Assembly: GCA_021735165.1 (NCBI GenBank)
Contig: JAIPHP010000008.1
Location: forward strand, 1-50,189
Length of the DNA: 50,189 nucleotides
Direction: 5' to 3'
Origin: Candidatus Woesearchaeota archaeon
GTDB lineage: Archaea > Nanobdellota > Nanobdellia > Woesearchaeales > 21-14-0-10-32-9
Shown one piece after another: positions 17,201 through 25,603 of this stretch. The notes beneath the pieces were generated by a model. It was not told where the DNA came from. It saw nothing but the letters and a program-made list of their open reading frames with translations, and searched no databases. The number at the start of each line of letters is the position of its first letter. Positions within the stretch are counted from its first letter, which is position 1. Position numbers and translations under genes: made by a program.

Positions 17201-17431
17201 TTTGACGTCATCAACACCGAATTCGAATTTACTAATAGAATATTCTGCAGCTTTAATGACATCCTCAGGAGTTTCTAATAAATCTTCGGCTAATTCAACA
17301 TCAAATCTTGCCAAATCAGAAAAAGGAATAGAAATGTGTTCTTCACCTTTATTTGCAGCACTAAGTAAAATATCCCTATAATTGGTGTCAAAAAATTCAT
17401 TAAATTTTTGTATTTGTTCTTTGGCATCCAA
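14258..17431 (-). CDS. mcm: Replicative helicase MCM, interrupted by an intein
   Basis: 1057 residues as translated, about 674 after removal of a 383-residue intein, the usual archaeal MCM size. The N-terminal domain carries a zinc finger (CPSCGN...CNVCGR). The AAA+ domain has Walker A split as GDPG | SGKSQ around the intein, Walker B MVCIDELDKM, sensor 1 LAAANPKFGRFDP and the arginine-finger segment INRFDLIFPV. A winged-helix domain ends the protein. The start is taken as TTG 17431 because a GAGGGG site lies 7 nt upstream; TTG 17446 in the same frame is possible. It lies downstream of tbp on the same strand. Function: hexameric 3'-5' unwinding at forks. Activity requires protein splicing, since the ATP-binding loop is broken. 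Confidence 0.95.
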   Translation of the reverse strand: MDAKEQIQKFNEFFDTNYRDILLSAANKGEEHISIPFSDLARFDVELAEDLLETPEDVIKAAEYSISKFEFGVDDVKLNVRFFDLPSSSHLSVRDIRSKNLNKMYQFKGLVRQKSDVRPQVTSARFECPSCGNIIPVLQLDQKFREPNSCNVCGRKGKFNLLSKELVDAQKIVLEEDPEDMQGGEQPKRINIFLKNDLVSPISDKKTNPGSKIVVTGVIKEVPITLQTGGKSTRYELMLEVNYINPLQEEFETLEVSKEKEKEILALSKDPQVYDKLVRSIAPSIYGHDRIKEALLLQMFGGRLKEQDDGVKRRGDIHILLIGDPGCIHGTSQVATHSKGMVQIKDFGIKHKQKIKEALCQIRKGPNDKPYAFTSNFQHYKKQPVLKIKTETGKEMVCTFNQPFMTKKGWTRADHLSTESKIRVMPKIPNNVKKLVDTDFKKITAANQSKVVVLPKKLTKELAGLYGYILGDGNIHSKKQRISCYVNEEELDLIDILSKFVIKEFGIKPSIYKTKNLIKETEIKEKGKIRKINREQKLTTLDINSKIITNALSFLSEKKVPQKIFSSKKEVVSEFLSWIFEADGCVFGKGRGSLSVQLKSKNEQLLKDVQILLLYFGIQGRIIEDNLTIRRSSNIKKFAKEIGFQSKKKKEKLRQVLDYIKIKNNQQMREKPQTYERVVSIELEGFEDVYDFEVPSTKSFIANGILCHNSGKSQLLKRVSIVAPKTRFVSGKGASGAGLTAAVVRDEFTRGWALEAGALVLANKGMVCIDELDKMSAEDTSAMHEALEQQSISISKANIQATLRSETTVLAAANPKFGRFDPYEVLVKQIDLPPPLINRFDLIFPVKDLPDKDKDERLASFILKLHKDQISEDTPVSSELIKLYVAYAKQRIQPVLTEPAMSEIKDYFVSMRNSGSGDEKIKSVPISARQLEGLVRLSEASAKTRLSKTVTKADARRAIDLLHHCLTLIGLDEETGKFDIDRIATGITATQRGNVHTVKEIIVELEKALNTDVVPIEDIIREAEIKGMSGDKTEEILNNLKRKGDIFNPKHGVVKRM
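15305..16453 (-). other. Intein with LAGLIDADG homing endonuclease in the MCM P-loop
   Basis: The insert starts at Cys (codon 16453-16451, CIHGTSQVATHSKG) and ends ANGILCHN (Asn codon at 15305-15307), followed by the extein Ser of SGKSQ. These are the Cys1, His-Asn and +1 nucleophile expected for splicing. It is 383 residues, long enough for an endonuclease, and two dodecapeptide motifs are visible: GLYGYILGDGN and FLSWIFEADG. The block B motif, normally TxxH, reads CTFNQPFMT, with Gln where His is usual. The T/C-rich + strand composition here differs a little from the flanking MCM code, in line with independent movement. Confidence 0.93.
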
Positions 17432-17505
17432 TAAGCATCCCCTCAAAAGTATAAAAAATCAAATAAAAGAAAAAACTAACTAGTAAATAACCGGAAAACC
17501 TTCGA

Positions 17506-18081
17506 TTATTTCTTTAATTTTAGCAAATTTTCAATTAACATATCTACTGCTTTATGAACCATTTCTTCTGATTTTGTTCCTGTACAAACAATTTTACCGT
17601 TGCTAAACAACAAAAATGTCGCTTTAGCCTCCATTAATTTGTAAACAAGACCTGGAAACTGCTCAGGTTCATATTCAGTATTGTCTAATTTCATTGCTAA
17701 CGTATTCAAATTCAAATCCATCCCTATGTTGCCTGAAGCAACTATGTTTTGAACATTAATCTTAGGTTTTATTTTAATTTTAATACCTATTTTTTCAAGA
17801 CTTTCAATTATTCTTTGAATACTTTCATCAACTTTTTCTAAACTTCTAGCTCCTGTGCAAACCACATTTCCTGAACTGAATATGAGTGCAGAAGTTTTAG
17901 GTTCCTTTATTCTAATAACAAGACCTGGAAACTGTTCCGGGTTGTATTCCGTATTTGATAATGTAGCTGCCATCTTCTCCAAAGGAACATCATGTTCTAA
18001 ACTGGTAGAAACAACAATATTCACAACTGTGATGTTCTCGTGTGGGTCAAAGTCTTTGCCGGTGTTCTTTTTTACGGGCAT
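17506..18081 (-). CDS. tbp: TATA-binding protein
   Basis: 191 residues from ATG 18081, which has a GGAGGT Shine-Dalgarno site 6 nt upstream. The two symmetrical TBP repeats are clear: the first holds TEYNPEQFPGLVIRI and SALIFSSGNVVCTGARS, the second TEYEPEQFPGLVYKL and TFLLFSNGKIVCTGTKS. It binds TATA boxes to recruit TFB and RNA polymerase. Having a leader with a Shine-Dalgarno site, it differs from the leaderless genes it serves. TATA-like elements at about 18166-18210 probably drive it. Two origin-recognition-box sequences lie 160-270 bp upstream of the start. It is followed by mcm on the same strand after 74 bp. Confidence 0.96.
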   Translation of the reverse strand: MPVKKNTGKDFDPHENITVVNIVVSTSLEHDVPLEKMAATLSNTEYNPEQFPGLVIRIKEPKTSALIFSSGNVVCTGARSLEKVDESIQRIIESLEKIGIKIKIKPKINVQNIVASGNIGMDLNLNTLAMKLDNTEYEPEQFPGLVYKLMEAKATFLLFSNGKIVCTGTKSEEMVHKAVDMLIENLLKLKK

Positions 18082-18243
18082 ATTTATACCTCCGTTCAAG
18101 CAAATCCAGACAATTATCTATGTATTAATTATTTTTCTACACTGGAAAAATACTTGTTTTTATTTATAAAGAAATGCCCTCTTCTTTATAAATGCTTTTA
18201 TATTAATAAAGATATTTTCAAACACCACACATTACAAACATCA

Positions 18244-18270
18244 AACCCCCTTCATTTCCTATGGAAAACA
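18244..18270 (-). promoter_or_regulatory. Origin recognition box (ORB) upstream of tbp, copy A
   Basis: On the minus strand the sequence contains TTTTCCATAGGAAAT followed by GAAGGGGGT. This is the archaeal Orc1/Cdc6 ORB layout: a TTCCNNNGGAAA dyad followed by an A/G-rich G-string. Confidence 0.65.
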
Positions 18271-18330
18271 ACACATTCAGAGCCCGAGAGCCAAAAACAT
18301 ACCAATACAAGTATGCCAGTATACAAAAGA

Positions 18331-18355
18331 CACCCCTTTGTTTCCTTTGGAACTT
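18331..18355 (-). promoter_or_regulatory. Origin recognition box (ORB) upstream of tbp, copy B
   Basis: On the minus strand: GTTCCAAAGGAAAC then AAAGGGGTG, the closest match in the window to the archaeal ORB consensus. It is in the same orientation as copy A, about 87 bp apart. The same 12-bp word CAGTATACAAAA occurs on both sides of it (about 18318 and 18375). Confidence 0.7.
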
Positions 18356-18457
18356 CTGGTAAATAAATGCAAAACAGTATACAAAAAACACAAAAAATGA
18401 GAAATTGTTGCTCCGAGTTCATTTTTTATATACTCGAAGCTAACACAACAACAACAA

Positions 18458-18805
18458 CTAGTAAACTGCGCCCAGTTGTTCAGCCTTCCTATAATAACCT
18501 AGCCTTCCACCATCAAAATGAAAATAAGTTATATATTCAGCCAACAATTCGGATGATACTTTCAAGGAAACCAGCCAATTGAAAATGTGTTCCGTGTAAC
18601 AATAAGGACAAACATCCATTTTCTTACCAGTTACTATGCAAAAATCATCGCCATAGCTTCTTGATAGAAACTCATCTGTCTTATTATTCAAAGCCTTAAT
18701 TAACTCTGGCTTTGATTCAGCCAACCAAGTTGTCATTTGCTCAGCCAGCCTTTCCGGGCATAACGGATTTGTTATTTGCTGCCCACACGTAACACATGCT
18801 CCCAT
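18458..18805 (-). CDS. Zinc-binding hypothetical protein
   Basis: 115 residues from ATG 18805, which has GGAGGTG 8 nt upstream; a longer frame to 18865 lacks such a site. The N-terminus MGACVTCGQQITNPLCPER has a C-X2-C plus a further Cys, and a second cluster FCIVTGKKMDVCPYCYTEH gives C-X2-C with flanking Cys and His. The two together could hold two zinc ions. The rest is helical (LAEQMTTWLAESKPELIKAL). It resembles small zinc-ribbon proteins seen in DPANN archaea, but no named family can be given. It lies upstream of the ORB pair and tbp on the same strand. Confidence 0.65.
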   Translation of the reverse strand: MGACVTCGQQITNPLCPERLAEQMTTWLAESKPELIKALNNKTDEFLSRSYGDDFCIVTGKKMDVCPYCYTEHIFNWLVSLKVSSELLAEYITYFHFDGGRLGYYRKAEQLGAVY

Positions 18806-19125
18806 TTTATCCACCTCCGGATTTATTTGTTGGTTTTGTGTTTTCTCTACAGGCAAAAGAACCATTCAAAAAATTGATGGAATTACAACACTCTAAGAAA
18901 TCTTCCTCGCGCATCGCAAACCCAAAACAATCAAATGGCTCACAATACCCAAGGAGTATTAATCTTGTGAAATTTAATCAGAGATCTAACTAAGTTCATA
19001 CAGTTAAAACAATATAACTCTCTAGTTAAATTTTCACTCATAAAAACTATTTAAAAAGACTAATATATAAATTTTATTAAAAAAACGCCAAAGGATTTAT
19101 AAAAACAAAACAAATTCTCAAAAAC
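18806..19125. other. 320-bp gap between two divergent genes
   Basis: The gap holds the start signals of the zinc protein on the left (Shine-Dalgarno GGAGGTG) and the TATA box of aIF2-beta on the right (GATTTATAAAAAC, about 19094-19106, 26 nt before its ATG). A second TATA-like AATATATAAATTTT lies at about 19063. A short imperfect inverted repeat AATACCCAAGGAGTATT is at about 18946-18962. Nothing else is recognised. Confidence 0.45.
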
Positions 19126-19533
19126 ATGAATTATGAAGACATGTTAAAACAGGCCAGAGAAAAAATCCCTGAACCTTCTAAAAATACAGAGAGATTTGAA
19201 ATTCCAAAAGTTAGAGGACAAATAGAAGGAAATAAAACAATAATATCAAACTTCAACCAAATAGCAGAACACATAGCAAGACCTGCGCAGCATCTTCTTA
19301 AATATGTACAAAGAGAACTTGCCACACCAGGAATATTTAGAAAACAAGCAGTAATCTTTGGATCAAAAATTTCCGCTTCTAAAATAAATGATGCAATAAC
19401 TAACTACGTAAATGAATTTGTAATCTGTAAGGAATGCAACAAACCAGACACTAAACTAAATAAAGAAGGGGACATATATTACATGAAATGTCAAGCTTGC
19501 GGAGCAAAACACACATTTACATCAAAAATATAA
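19126..19533 (+). CDS. eif2b: Translation initiation factor aIF2 beta subunit
   Basis: 135 residues, the normal archaeal length. It contains the core alpha/beta domain (residues 20-95, with IPKVRGQIEGNKTIISNF and FGSKISASKINDAI) and the C-terminal zinc ribbon CKEC...CQAC. It is a subunit of the aIF2 heterotrimer that delivers initiator Met-tRNA to the small ribosomal subunit. A TATA box 26 nt before the ATG gives a leaderless mRNA. It is on the opposite strand from tbp and converges with an SDR gene. Immediately after its stop begins a 180-bp structured repeat. Confidence 0.95.
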   Translation: MNYEDMLKQAREKIPEPSKNTERFEIPKVRGQIEGNKTIISNFNQIAEHIARPAQHLLKYVQRELATPGIFRKQAVIFGSKISASKINDAITNYVNEFVICKECNKPDTKLNKEGDIYYMKCQACGAKHTFTSKI

Positions 19534-19711
19534 TGAAAATCGCTGCTCCAATTCTGCTAAGAAACTAAAAGTTTTTGCACACAGAAATCAAAACTGATTT
19601 CTTCGTGTATTTCCGTCCTAAATGCACAGAAACAAAGTTTCTGGCACAACAAAAATGAACGAACATTTTTTTGCAAAGCGAAATATTAAGCCTGTTAGGA
19701 TGGCGCGCAAT
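19532..19711 (+). repeat. Structured intergenic repeat, copy after aIF2-beta
   Basis: It begins AATGAAAATCGCTGCTCC at the stop codon and ends GGCGCGCAATAA before the SDR stop. The same ends occur, reversed, at 33151-33293. Internal hairpins include GAAATCA/TGATTTC (4-nt loop) and AGAAAC/GTTTCT. It also shares AAATGCACAGAAACA with the 4.2-kb copy. Confidence 0.55.
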
Positions 19712-19737
19712 AAAAAAAACACGCAAAACAAAAAAAA

Positions 19738-20415
19738 CTAATAATGATTTCTCACATCGATATCTGCGCCAGATTCTAAAAATATATCTCCAGAACAAAC
19801 ACCAATAACAACTTTTGATACTTTTTCAGGAGAAACCCCTTTATGGTTTGTCATATCTGTGCTTGTAAGACCGGGACTTACACCGTATATTTTGATATTG
19901 TCAGGCAATTCTTTAGAAAGCGCTTTAGTAAAAACTTTTACTGCTGCTTTTGTGCCAGAATATGGAGCTAGTTCTTCAGGAGCATATTCAGCGGCAATAC
20001 TGGAAATATTTAATATTATGGCGCTCTTTTTTTGTTTTAAAAAAGGCAAAAACGAAAGAGTATTTTTCATCAAACCCAAAAAATTAGAAAAGACTTGATC
20101 GTTTAAATCATCAAAAGATTGATTTTCAAAACGCTTCCATCTTATAACTCCTGCATTATTAACTAAAATATCAACTTGCAGATTCTTTTTTAATAAAAAA
20201 TCAACACAATTTTTTATAGAAGAATCGCTGCAAACATCTAATTTTAAAGAAAAAGAATCTTTGTTACACAAACCAACAACTTTATTTGCTGACAATTCAT
20301 CATTCTTATAACAAACAACGACCTTGCAACCTTTTTTAGAAAAATCTTTACAAATAGAAGCACCTATACCTCTGCTCCCCCCAGTCACTAAAACCACTTT
20401 GTTTTTCAAATTCAA
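19738..20415 (-). CDS. Short-chain dehydrogenase/reductase (FabG-like)
   Basis: 225 residues with the classical SDR Rossmann fold: cofactor motif TGGSRGIG near the N-terminus, NNAG, catalytic Ser in NISSIAAEY and the YxxxK motif YSGTK. The NADPH-binding form resembles 3-oxoacyl-ACP reductases, but in an archaeon lacking fatty-acid synthesis the substrate is open (alcohol, sugar or isoprenoid). A TTG start at 20415 is preferred because GAGGTGG lies 7 nt before it; GTG 20424 overlaps that site. It is downstream of the PolD operon on the same strand but has its own TATA-like TTTATTAAATATTAG. It converges with aIF2-beta across a structured repeat. Confidence 0.88.
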   Translation of the reverse strand: MNLKNKVVLVTGGSRGIGASICKDFSKKGCKVVVCYKNDELSANKVVGLCNKDSFSLKLDVCSDSSIKNCVDFLLKKNLQVDILVNNAGVIRWKRFENQSFDDLNDQVFSNFLGLMKNTLSFLPFLKQKKSAIILNISSIAAEYAPEELAPYSGTKAAVKVFTKALSKELPDNIKIYGVSPGLTSTDMTNHKGVSPEKVSKVVIGVCSGDIFLESGADIDVRNHY

Positions 20416-20482
20416 AAAAACCACCTCTTACTAATATTTAATAAATTTTTCATCCGCAGTACTAAAAAGCATTTTACATTCT

Positions 20483-20509
20483 TTAGTTACGTGCTTAAAC
20501 ACGTATTGC
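20483..20509 (-). terminator. Hairpin after the PolD large-subunit gene
   Basis: A perfect ACGTG(CTTAAA)CACGT stem at 20489-20504, extended by outer TTAG/CTAA pairs, lies about 45 nt past the DP2 stop and upstream of the SDR promoter. It could end the cdc6-DP1-DP2 transcript or act as an operator of the SDR gene. Confidence 0.4.
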
Positions 20510-20548
20510 TAACAAAAAAACACGAAATCAAAAACGAACACATAAAAT

Positions 20549-23500
20549 TCATATAAATCCAGCCAAACCTGTTTGAATTTCTTTTTCTTTGCCAAAAACA
20601 GACTCAATTCTTCTTTTTGTTAATTCAACAGCCTGCCTAGTATATAAATCTAAATCATATTTGTTAACTAAATCCATACAATAATCAATATACTTAACAA
20701 TACTACCTTCTGAAATAGTAAATATTATTTTACCGCCACAATTAGTACAATTGCCTGCAAGAGGAGGTCTACGAAATTTTTCATTACATGCAACACATCT
20801 AAATTGCTGAAGTGAAAATTTTCTTAAATTTCCTTTTGTATCTCTAATAAAATGCTTGTTTATTATTAATTTGGCAACATCGGCTTCATCGACAGCTCTT
20901 AATTTTATTGCTAAATCCATTTGGGCTTCAACTTTTTCACTCATACTAGGCAATAATTTATACGCAGAACAAAGAACGCCTTCATTAAAATCAGAGGTGT
21001 CGTGAGTAAAACCCATATTTTCATATTGATCTTCTGTATCTAACAAATTACCTATTCTTTTTATATTAATCTTAAAAGGCATTTCGTAGGCTTCCGCGGA
21101 TCTATACAACGCTAAGGGGTATTTCCAAGCAACATCCATATTAAATATCATATCGTCTACCTCGCTTGGAAGTATTGCTGTTGTTAAAACAAGAGGTGCA
21201 TCCATAACGCTGCCTCTGCTGCTGGGTAAATATTTTTGAGAAAAATTTAAGAAAGCATCTAAAGCTAAAGTCACGCAAGACTCATCTCCATCGCAATCTC
21301 GCCTCATAGCAGCATGAACATAAGGATGGGCGAAAAAGGCCTGTGTTTTAGAAAACCCTATAATTCTGGTTATTATTCCTGCGCTAGTATGTGGGGCAAG
21401 GCCGATTGTCAAATGACCTGCCAAATCATCTTTTGAGTTTAAATTATAAAATGGTTTCATACCATAAAGATTTACAAGGATTTCATCAATAAATTTAGAA
21501 GTCCTAAAAAGTATTTCATCAGCAGGTTCATCAGGACTTGAAGGACTACAAGGAATAACTATGTCTTGAGCTTTCAGTTCCAAAATCTGATCTTCAGAAA
21601 CTAAAGGTTTTCCATAAATATCGCAATCATATCCCAAATCCAACAATTTTTTTATTGAAGTCCTTATTTCTTTTGGTTTAAAATGTGTTAGTGTGACTTC
21701 TGAACAATCATATCTTACAGTTCCATCTTTATTTACAGAAACTTCGTGTTTAGCTCTTAAGATTCCTTTCATAATGTGTTCTGCCACATGTTCTTTGTTA
21801 CTTGTTCCTCTCACACCTTTTATCAAATCAGGTATTATGTTTGTCCTTAATCTTTTTTTCATATCATTCATGATTGTTTGTATTTTTATATTTATTTGAG
21901 ATACTTCTCTCTCAATTTCTTTAGTTTTATTATCACAAGATTCGCATCTTCTAAAAGGTGTTTCTTTATTACATTTCTCGCAATAATACATTTTTGTTTC
22001 TGCACGAATTTTTCCTGCTTCTAATGCTGCTTGAAAACTTCTTAACCTTCCGCCTTCTTCACCGACAGGAAAAAGAACGTGAGGAGAACCTGTTAATTTT
22101 CTCATTTTTGCTTTCTCTGGCCTGCCCATTCTAGATCCTATAAATATGCCTGATTTATCTTTTATTTTTATGGGACTTAACAAATTTATAATTTTTAAAA
22201 CATCTTTTTCTGATTCAAACAAAGAATTATTTATCTCGGAATCTAGATTTAAAATATAAAATAAAACATTTTTTAACTCCATATCTAAAATTAAATTGTT
22301 AATTTCTTTCTTGTGAGGCACACCTAATAATTCTAAAGTTCTTTTTGAATCTGAATTTTTTAATATGAATTTATCTTCGTTTTCTGTGCCTGATTTTAAC
22401 CAAACCCTGAGATTTTTAAGTTGCTCGGCAGATATTTCTTTCCAAAAAAAAGTGTGTTGAGGATGTAATGCAATATTTAAAAGTTGACTTATTTGTTTTG
22501 CTGCTTGAAAAGATATCTTGGTCGTTAAATATTTACTTAGTAATTTATTTATTTTTTCAGAATCTATATTAAGCAACTCAGATAATTTTTCAGAATCTAT
22601 TGTCCAAAAAAGATTTATTGCTGCTTCTTCAAATTCTTGTATCCAATATTCTTCGCAGTAACCTGCAGGAATTAACTTGTGCGCTCTATCAAAAAAATCT
22701 CCGAAATTTATTAACACATCTCCTGCGTACAATATTTCTTTTACATCTTGTTTGTGAAACTTTGCATCATCTTCATTTGAAAATTTTAAAACATCACCAT
22801 TATTGAGTTTTACAATGGGTCCTTCTATAGTATCACAAGCAGTATAAGCAGCAGCCTTACCAGGTCGTTCTACTTTTAATTGGGTTCCTGTTGCTACAAA
22901 ATTATTAAGAACTTGCATAGAAGCAGGATGTATTGATTGTGCAGAAAATCCTGATGTTCTTGATCTTCCATATCTAAGTCTGAAAGCTCCACTTCTCATA
23001 GGATGACCCAAAACAGGTCTGCCGCCAACTAAATCTTTCACATAAGTATAGTCAGGATATATTGGTGCTGAATCTTGTGCTTTTGATTTTTTACCTTTAC
23101 TTTTAGCTTTTGCTTGTACTTCTTTAATGTATTTTTCCAAAAAAGACCAATGTTCCATGCCTAAATCTTTGTTCCAGCTAACCAAATTTTTCCATAATTT
23201 AGGTGCTTTTAAAGGAATGCAAGAACTGTGTATTAAACAATATCCGCTTCTTAACAGATTGGTTGATATTCTTGGTATGTCTTTGTACAAAGCACTAGAA
23301 ATTTCTCTTTTCTCAGAAGGGTCTCCTGAAATTTCTACCGGAATGTTTTTCATTAAAAATGCAGATTCTTCTTTACTTGGAAAATATTGTAAATTGGCAA
23401 CATATTCATGGTAGTCTTCCAACTCTGCCGAGCATCGATTTATTTCTTTTTCTGTGGGATCATATTCTTGATATCCCATGTGTTTTCTAACGTAATCTGC

Positions 23501-24010
23501 TATTAATACAGATACTGCTGCGCCAGTTCCTCCTGCAGCTCTTATAGGTCCTGCATAATTTAAACACATATATTTTCCTTTTCCGTCCAATCTCTCTTTT
23601 AGTTCTAATCCTGTAAAGCCTTCTAGTGGCGCAGAAACAACACCTAAAGTTACATATGCAAAACCAGTTCTTATACCTATCTCCATTGCTTCAACAACAT
23701 CTTTAAATTTGCAGAATTTTTCTTGAGCTATTTCTAATGCAATAATCATGGCAACCCTCCAATCTTGGGGAGAAATATCTTTTTCTAGTTCTAAAATTCT
23801 TTCTATAGCTCCGGATCCTTCTATTTGTGGTGCTACTGCGCTTATTAGTCCAACTACTCGTTCTGCTAAGTTTTCTGCTATTTTTACTTCCACAAAATCT
23901 TCAGGATCATAACTTTTTTTTCTTGCTTCTGTCGCTAGTTTGTGTAATTTGAGAGATTCATCTTTAAGTAATTTAAAATACTCTTTTGTTTTTTTGCTTG
24001 CTATAATCAT
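20549..24010 (-). CDS. polC: DNA polymerase D large subunit (DP2)
   Basis: 1153 residues, typical for DP2 without intein. The catalytic centre RRDCDGDE (about 901-908) holds the Asp residues of the double-psi beta-barrel. Two zinc modules are visible: CEKCNKETPFRRCESC and, near the C-terminus, CVACNEKF...CTNCGGK. The extreme C-terminus QTGLAGFI looks like a PCNA-interacting tail. It is the polymerase of the PolD replicase and is co-transcribed with the small subunit, 20 nt downstream of its stop. The order cdc6-DP1-DP2 beside an origin is known in euryarchaea such as Pyrococcus. Confidence 0.96.
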   Translation of the reverse strand: MIIASKKTKEYFKLLKDESLKLHKLATEARKKSYDPEDFVEVKIAENLAERVVGLISAVAPQIEGSGAIERILELEKDISPQDWRVAMIIALEIAQEKFCKFKDVVEAMEIGIRTGFAYVTLGVVSAPLEGFTGLELKERLDGKGKYMCLNYAGPIRAAGGTGAAVSVLIADYVRKHMGYQEYDPTEKEINRCSAELEDYHEYVANLQYFPSKEESAFLMKNIPVEISGDPSEKREISSALYKDIPRISTNLLRSGYCLIHSSCIPLKAPKLWKNLVSWNKDLGMEHWSFLEKYIKEVQAKAKSKGKKSKAQDSAPIYPDYTYVKDLVGGRPVLGHPMRSGAFRLRYGRSRTSGFSAQSIHPASMQVLNNFVATGTQLKVERPGKAAAYTACDTIEGPIVKLNNGDVLKFSNEDDAKFHKQDVKEILYAGDVLINFGDFFDRAHKLIPAGYCEEYWIQEFEEAAINLFWTIDSEKLSELLNIDSEKINKLLSKYLTTKISFQAAKQISQLLNIALHPQHTFFWKEISAEQLKNLRVWLKSGTENEDKFILKNSDSKRTLELLGVPHKKEINNLILDMELKNVLFYILNLDSEINNSLFESEKDVLKIINLLSPIKIKDKSGIFIGSRMGRPEKAKMRKLTGSPHVLFPVGEEGGRLRSFQAALEAGKIRAETKMYYCEKCNKETPFRRCESCDNKTKEIEREVSQINIKIQTIMNDMKKRLRTNIIPDLIKGVRGTSNKEHVAEHIMKGILRAKHEVSVNKDGTVRYDCSEVTLTHFKPKEIRTSIKKLLDLGYDCDIYGKPLVSEDQILELKAQDIVIPCSPSSPDEPADEILFRTSKFIDEILVNLYGMKPFYNLNSKDDLAGHLTIGLAPHTSAGIITRIIGFSKTQAFFAHPYVHAAMRRDCDGDESCVTLALDAFLNFSQKYLPSSRGSVMDAPLVLTTAILPSEVDDMIFNMDVAWKYPLALYRSAEAYEMPFKINIKRIGNLLDTEDQYENMGFTHDTSDFNEGVLCSAYKLLPSMSEKVEAQMDLAIKLRAVDEADVAKLIINKHFIRDTKGNLRKFSLQQFRCVACNEKFRRPPLAGNCTNCGGKIIFTISEGSIVKYIDYCMDLVNKYDLDLYTRQAVELTKRRIESVFGKEKEIQTGLAGFI

Positions 24011-24030
24011 TTTATTTTTTTGTTTTCTTT

Positions 24031-25602
24031 TTATTGATTTGTTGTTATTTCTGAGTCTTTAATCTGCTTTAGTTTTTCTTTTAATTCTTTTTCTTCTTTT
24101 TCTTTTTGTTCTTTTAATTCCTTTAATATTTCCTCTTCTTTTTCTTTTGTTTTTTTACTCATGAAATTAAGCATTTTTACATTTCTTGTTCTTAAATTTA
24201 TTAAAGGCAACCTTGCTGGTTGAGGTTCTAATCCTCTTTTTATTTGATCGTCTGTTGTTTGCGTCCAACAAGAACCATTTATCATAGTTATGTTTCTATA
24301 ATTTTTAACACTTGCTCTGTGTATGTGTCCTGTAATGAAAAAATCAGGAACTATATCTATTATTAAAGGGTCTACATCTTTATCAGGTATATATAGTGTA
24401 GAACCGTGTGTTGGAGCTAAATGTCTTCTTTGTAATAAATATTTCATTATTAAATCTGATCTTTTTTGTCCTCCAGCAGCTCTTATATTAGGTATGTTTT
24501 CAGAATAATAAATGAGTGATCCGCCGTGATATAACAAGCAATCAAAACCAGGAAAATCTTTTGTTTTCCCTATATTTACAACAGAAGGATTGCTTAAAAT
24601 TGTCATGTTTGACATATTCCATAAAGGTTCGGTTATATCTTTAGGTAATGGTTCTTGTGGTTCAGCTAATCGTCCTGCATCGTGATTTCCAGAAATCATT
24701 ATTATTTCTATATGTTTTGGTATTTTTTTAAGCCATTCTGCCGCTTGAGAATATTGTTTTTTTATATCTATTATTTCTAAATCGTCTTCTTGACTGGGAT
24801 ATACTCCAACACCTTCTACTAAATCTCCTGTGTGTATTATGTATTTTAGTTTGTTTGCTATTTCTCTTTGCTCTGGGGATCCATATTCTCCTTTTGTCCA
24901 TTCGATAAATTTTTCAAATTCTTCTTTCATAAATACTTTTGAACCGAAATGTATGTCTCCAAGTATTGCTAAATATTCTTCTTCTTTTTGTTTTTTTAGT
25001 TCTTTTGTTGGGGGTATATCTGGAAATATTATTTTTTGAGCAAATATGGCATCATTAAATTTTTTTCCTATGACTCCTATTATTTCATCTAGAGAAACGT
25101 CATCAACAATAGAAACTAATTCTTTATTTCTTTCATCATTTTTTATTATAACTGTGCAAATACCTGTTTTGTCTTCTAATTTTAAAACATAATTATTGTT
25201 TTTTGTTATGTTTTTTTCTAAAACCATGCCAATTATAGATATTTGTTCATCAGAATTTTTTTGCATAACTCTTGATATGCTTGAAGTTCCTATCATGTCT
25301 TGCCTAATCATTAGAATGTTTGAAATTGTTTCAAATCTTCTATTTATAACACTTACAAAATCTTGATAAGACCTTTTTTTAGGTGGCTTAGTATAATTTT
25401 TTATTATTGTTATTGAAGAATTTTTTTGTTCATTAATCTTTTTGAATTCTTCTAATTTTGTTTCATCTAAAATATCTAATTCGGATCCATAATGATTTAT
25501 TAAATTGTTTAGAAAATCTGAATCTATTTCTTTGTCCATAATATCAGGATTTACTAAAATTCCTTTCTCTATTAAATTTAATAGAATTTCTTTTGATTTC
25601 AT
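24031..25602 (-). CDS. polB: DNA polymerase D small subunit (DP1), proofreading exonuclease
   Basis: 523 residues. Residues 1-75 are a Ile/Lys/Glu-rich N-terminal region. An OB-fold (about 110-190) is followed by the calcineurin-like phosphoesterase: LGDIHFGS, HTGDLVEGVG, ISGNHDAG, LYHGGS and TGHIHRAS, the metal-binding set needed for the 3'-5' exonuclease. The last 45 residues are an unusual charged tail (runs of KEKEEE and EKEEKELKEKLKQ) predicted to form a coiled coil. The gene starts 1 nt after the cdc6 stop and ends 20 nt before DP2, so all three form one operon. Confidence 0.95.
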   Translation of the reverse strand: MKSKEILLNLIEKGILVNPDIMDKEIDSDFLNNLINHYGSELDILDETKLEEFKKINEQKNSSITIIKNYTKPPKKRSYQDFVSVINRRFETISNILMIRQDMIGTSSISRVMQKNSDEQISIIGMVLEKNITKNNNYVLKLEDKTGICTVIIKNDERNKELVSIVDDVSLDEIIGVIGKKFNDAIFAQKIIFPDIPPTKELKKQKEEEYLAILGDIHFGSKVFMKEEFEKFIEWTKGEYGSPEQREIANKLKYIIHTGDLVEGVGVYPSQEDDLEIIDIKKQYSQAAEWLKKIPKHIEIIMISGNHDAGRLAEPQEPLPKDITEPLWNMSNMTILSNPSVVNIGKTKDFPGFDCLLYHGGSLIYYSENIPNIRAAGGQKRSDLIMKYLLQRRHLAPTHGSTLYIPDKDVDPLIIDIVPDFFITGHIHRASVKNYRNITMINGSCWTQTTDDQIKRGLEPQPARLPLINLRTRNVKMLNFMSKKTKEKEEEILKELKEQKEKEEKELKEKLKQIKDSEITTNQ

Positions 25603-25603
25603 T

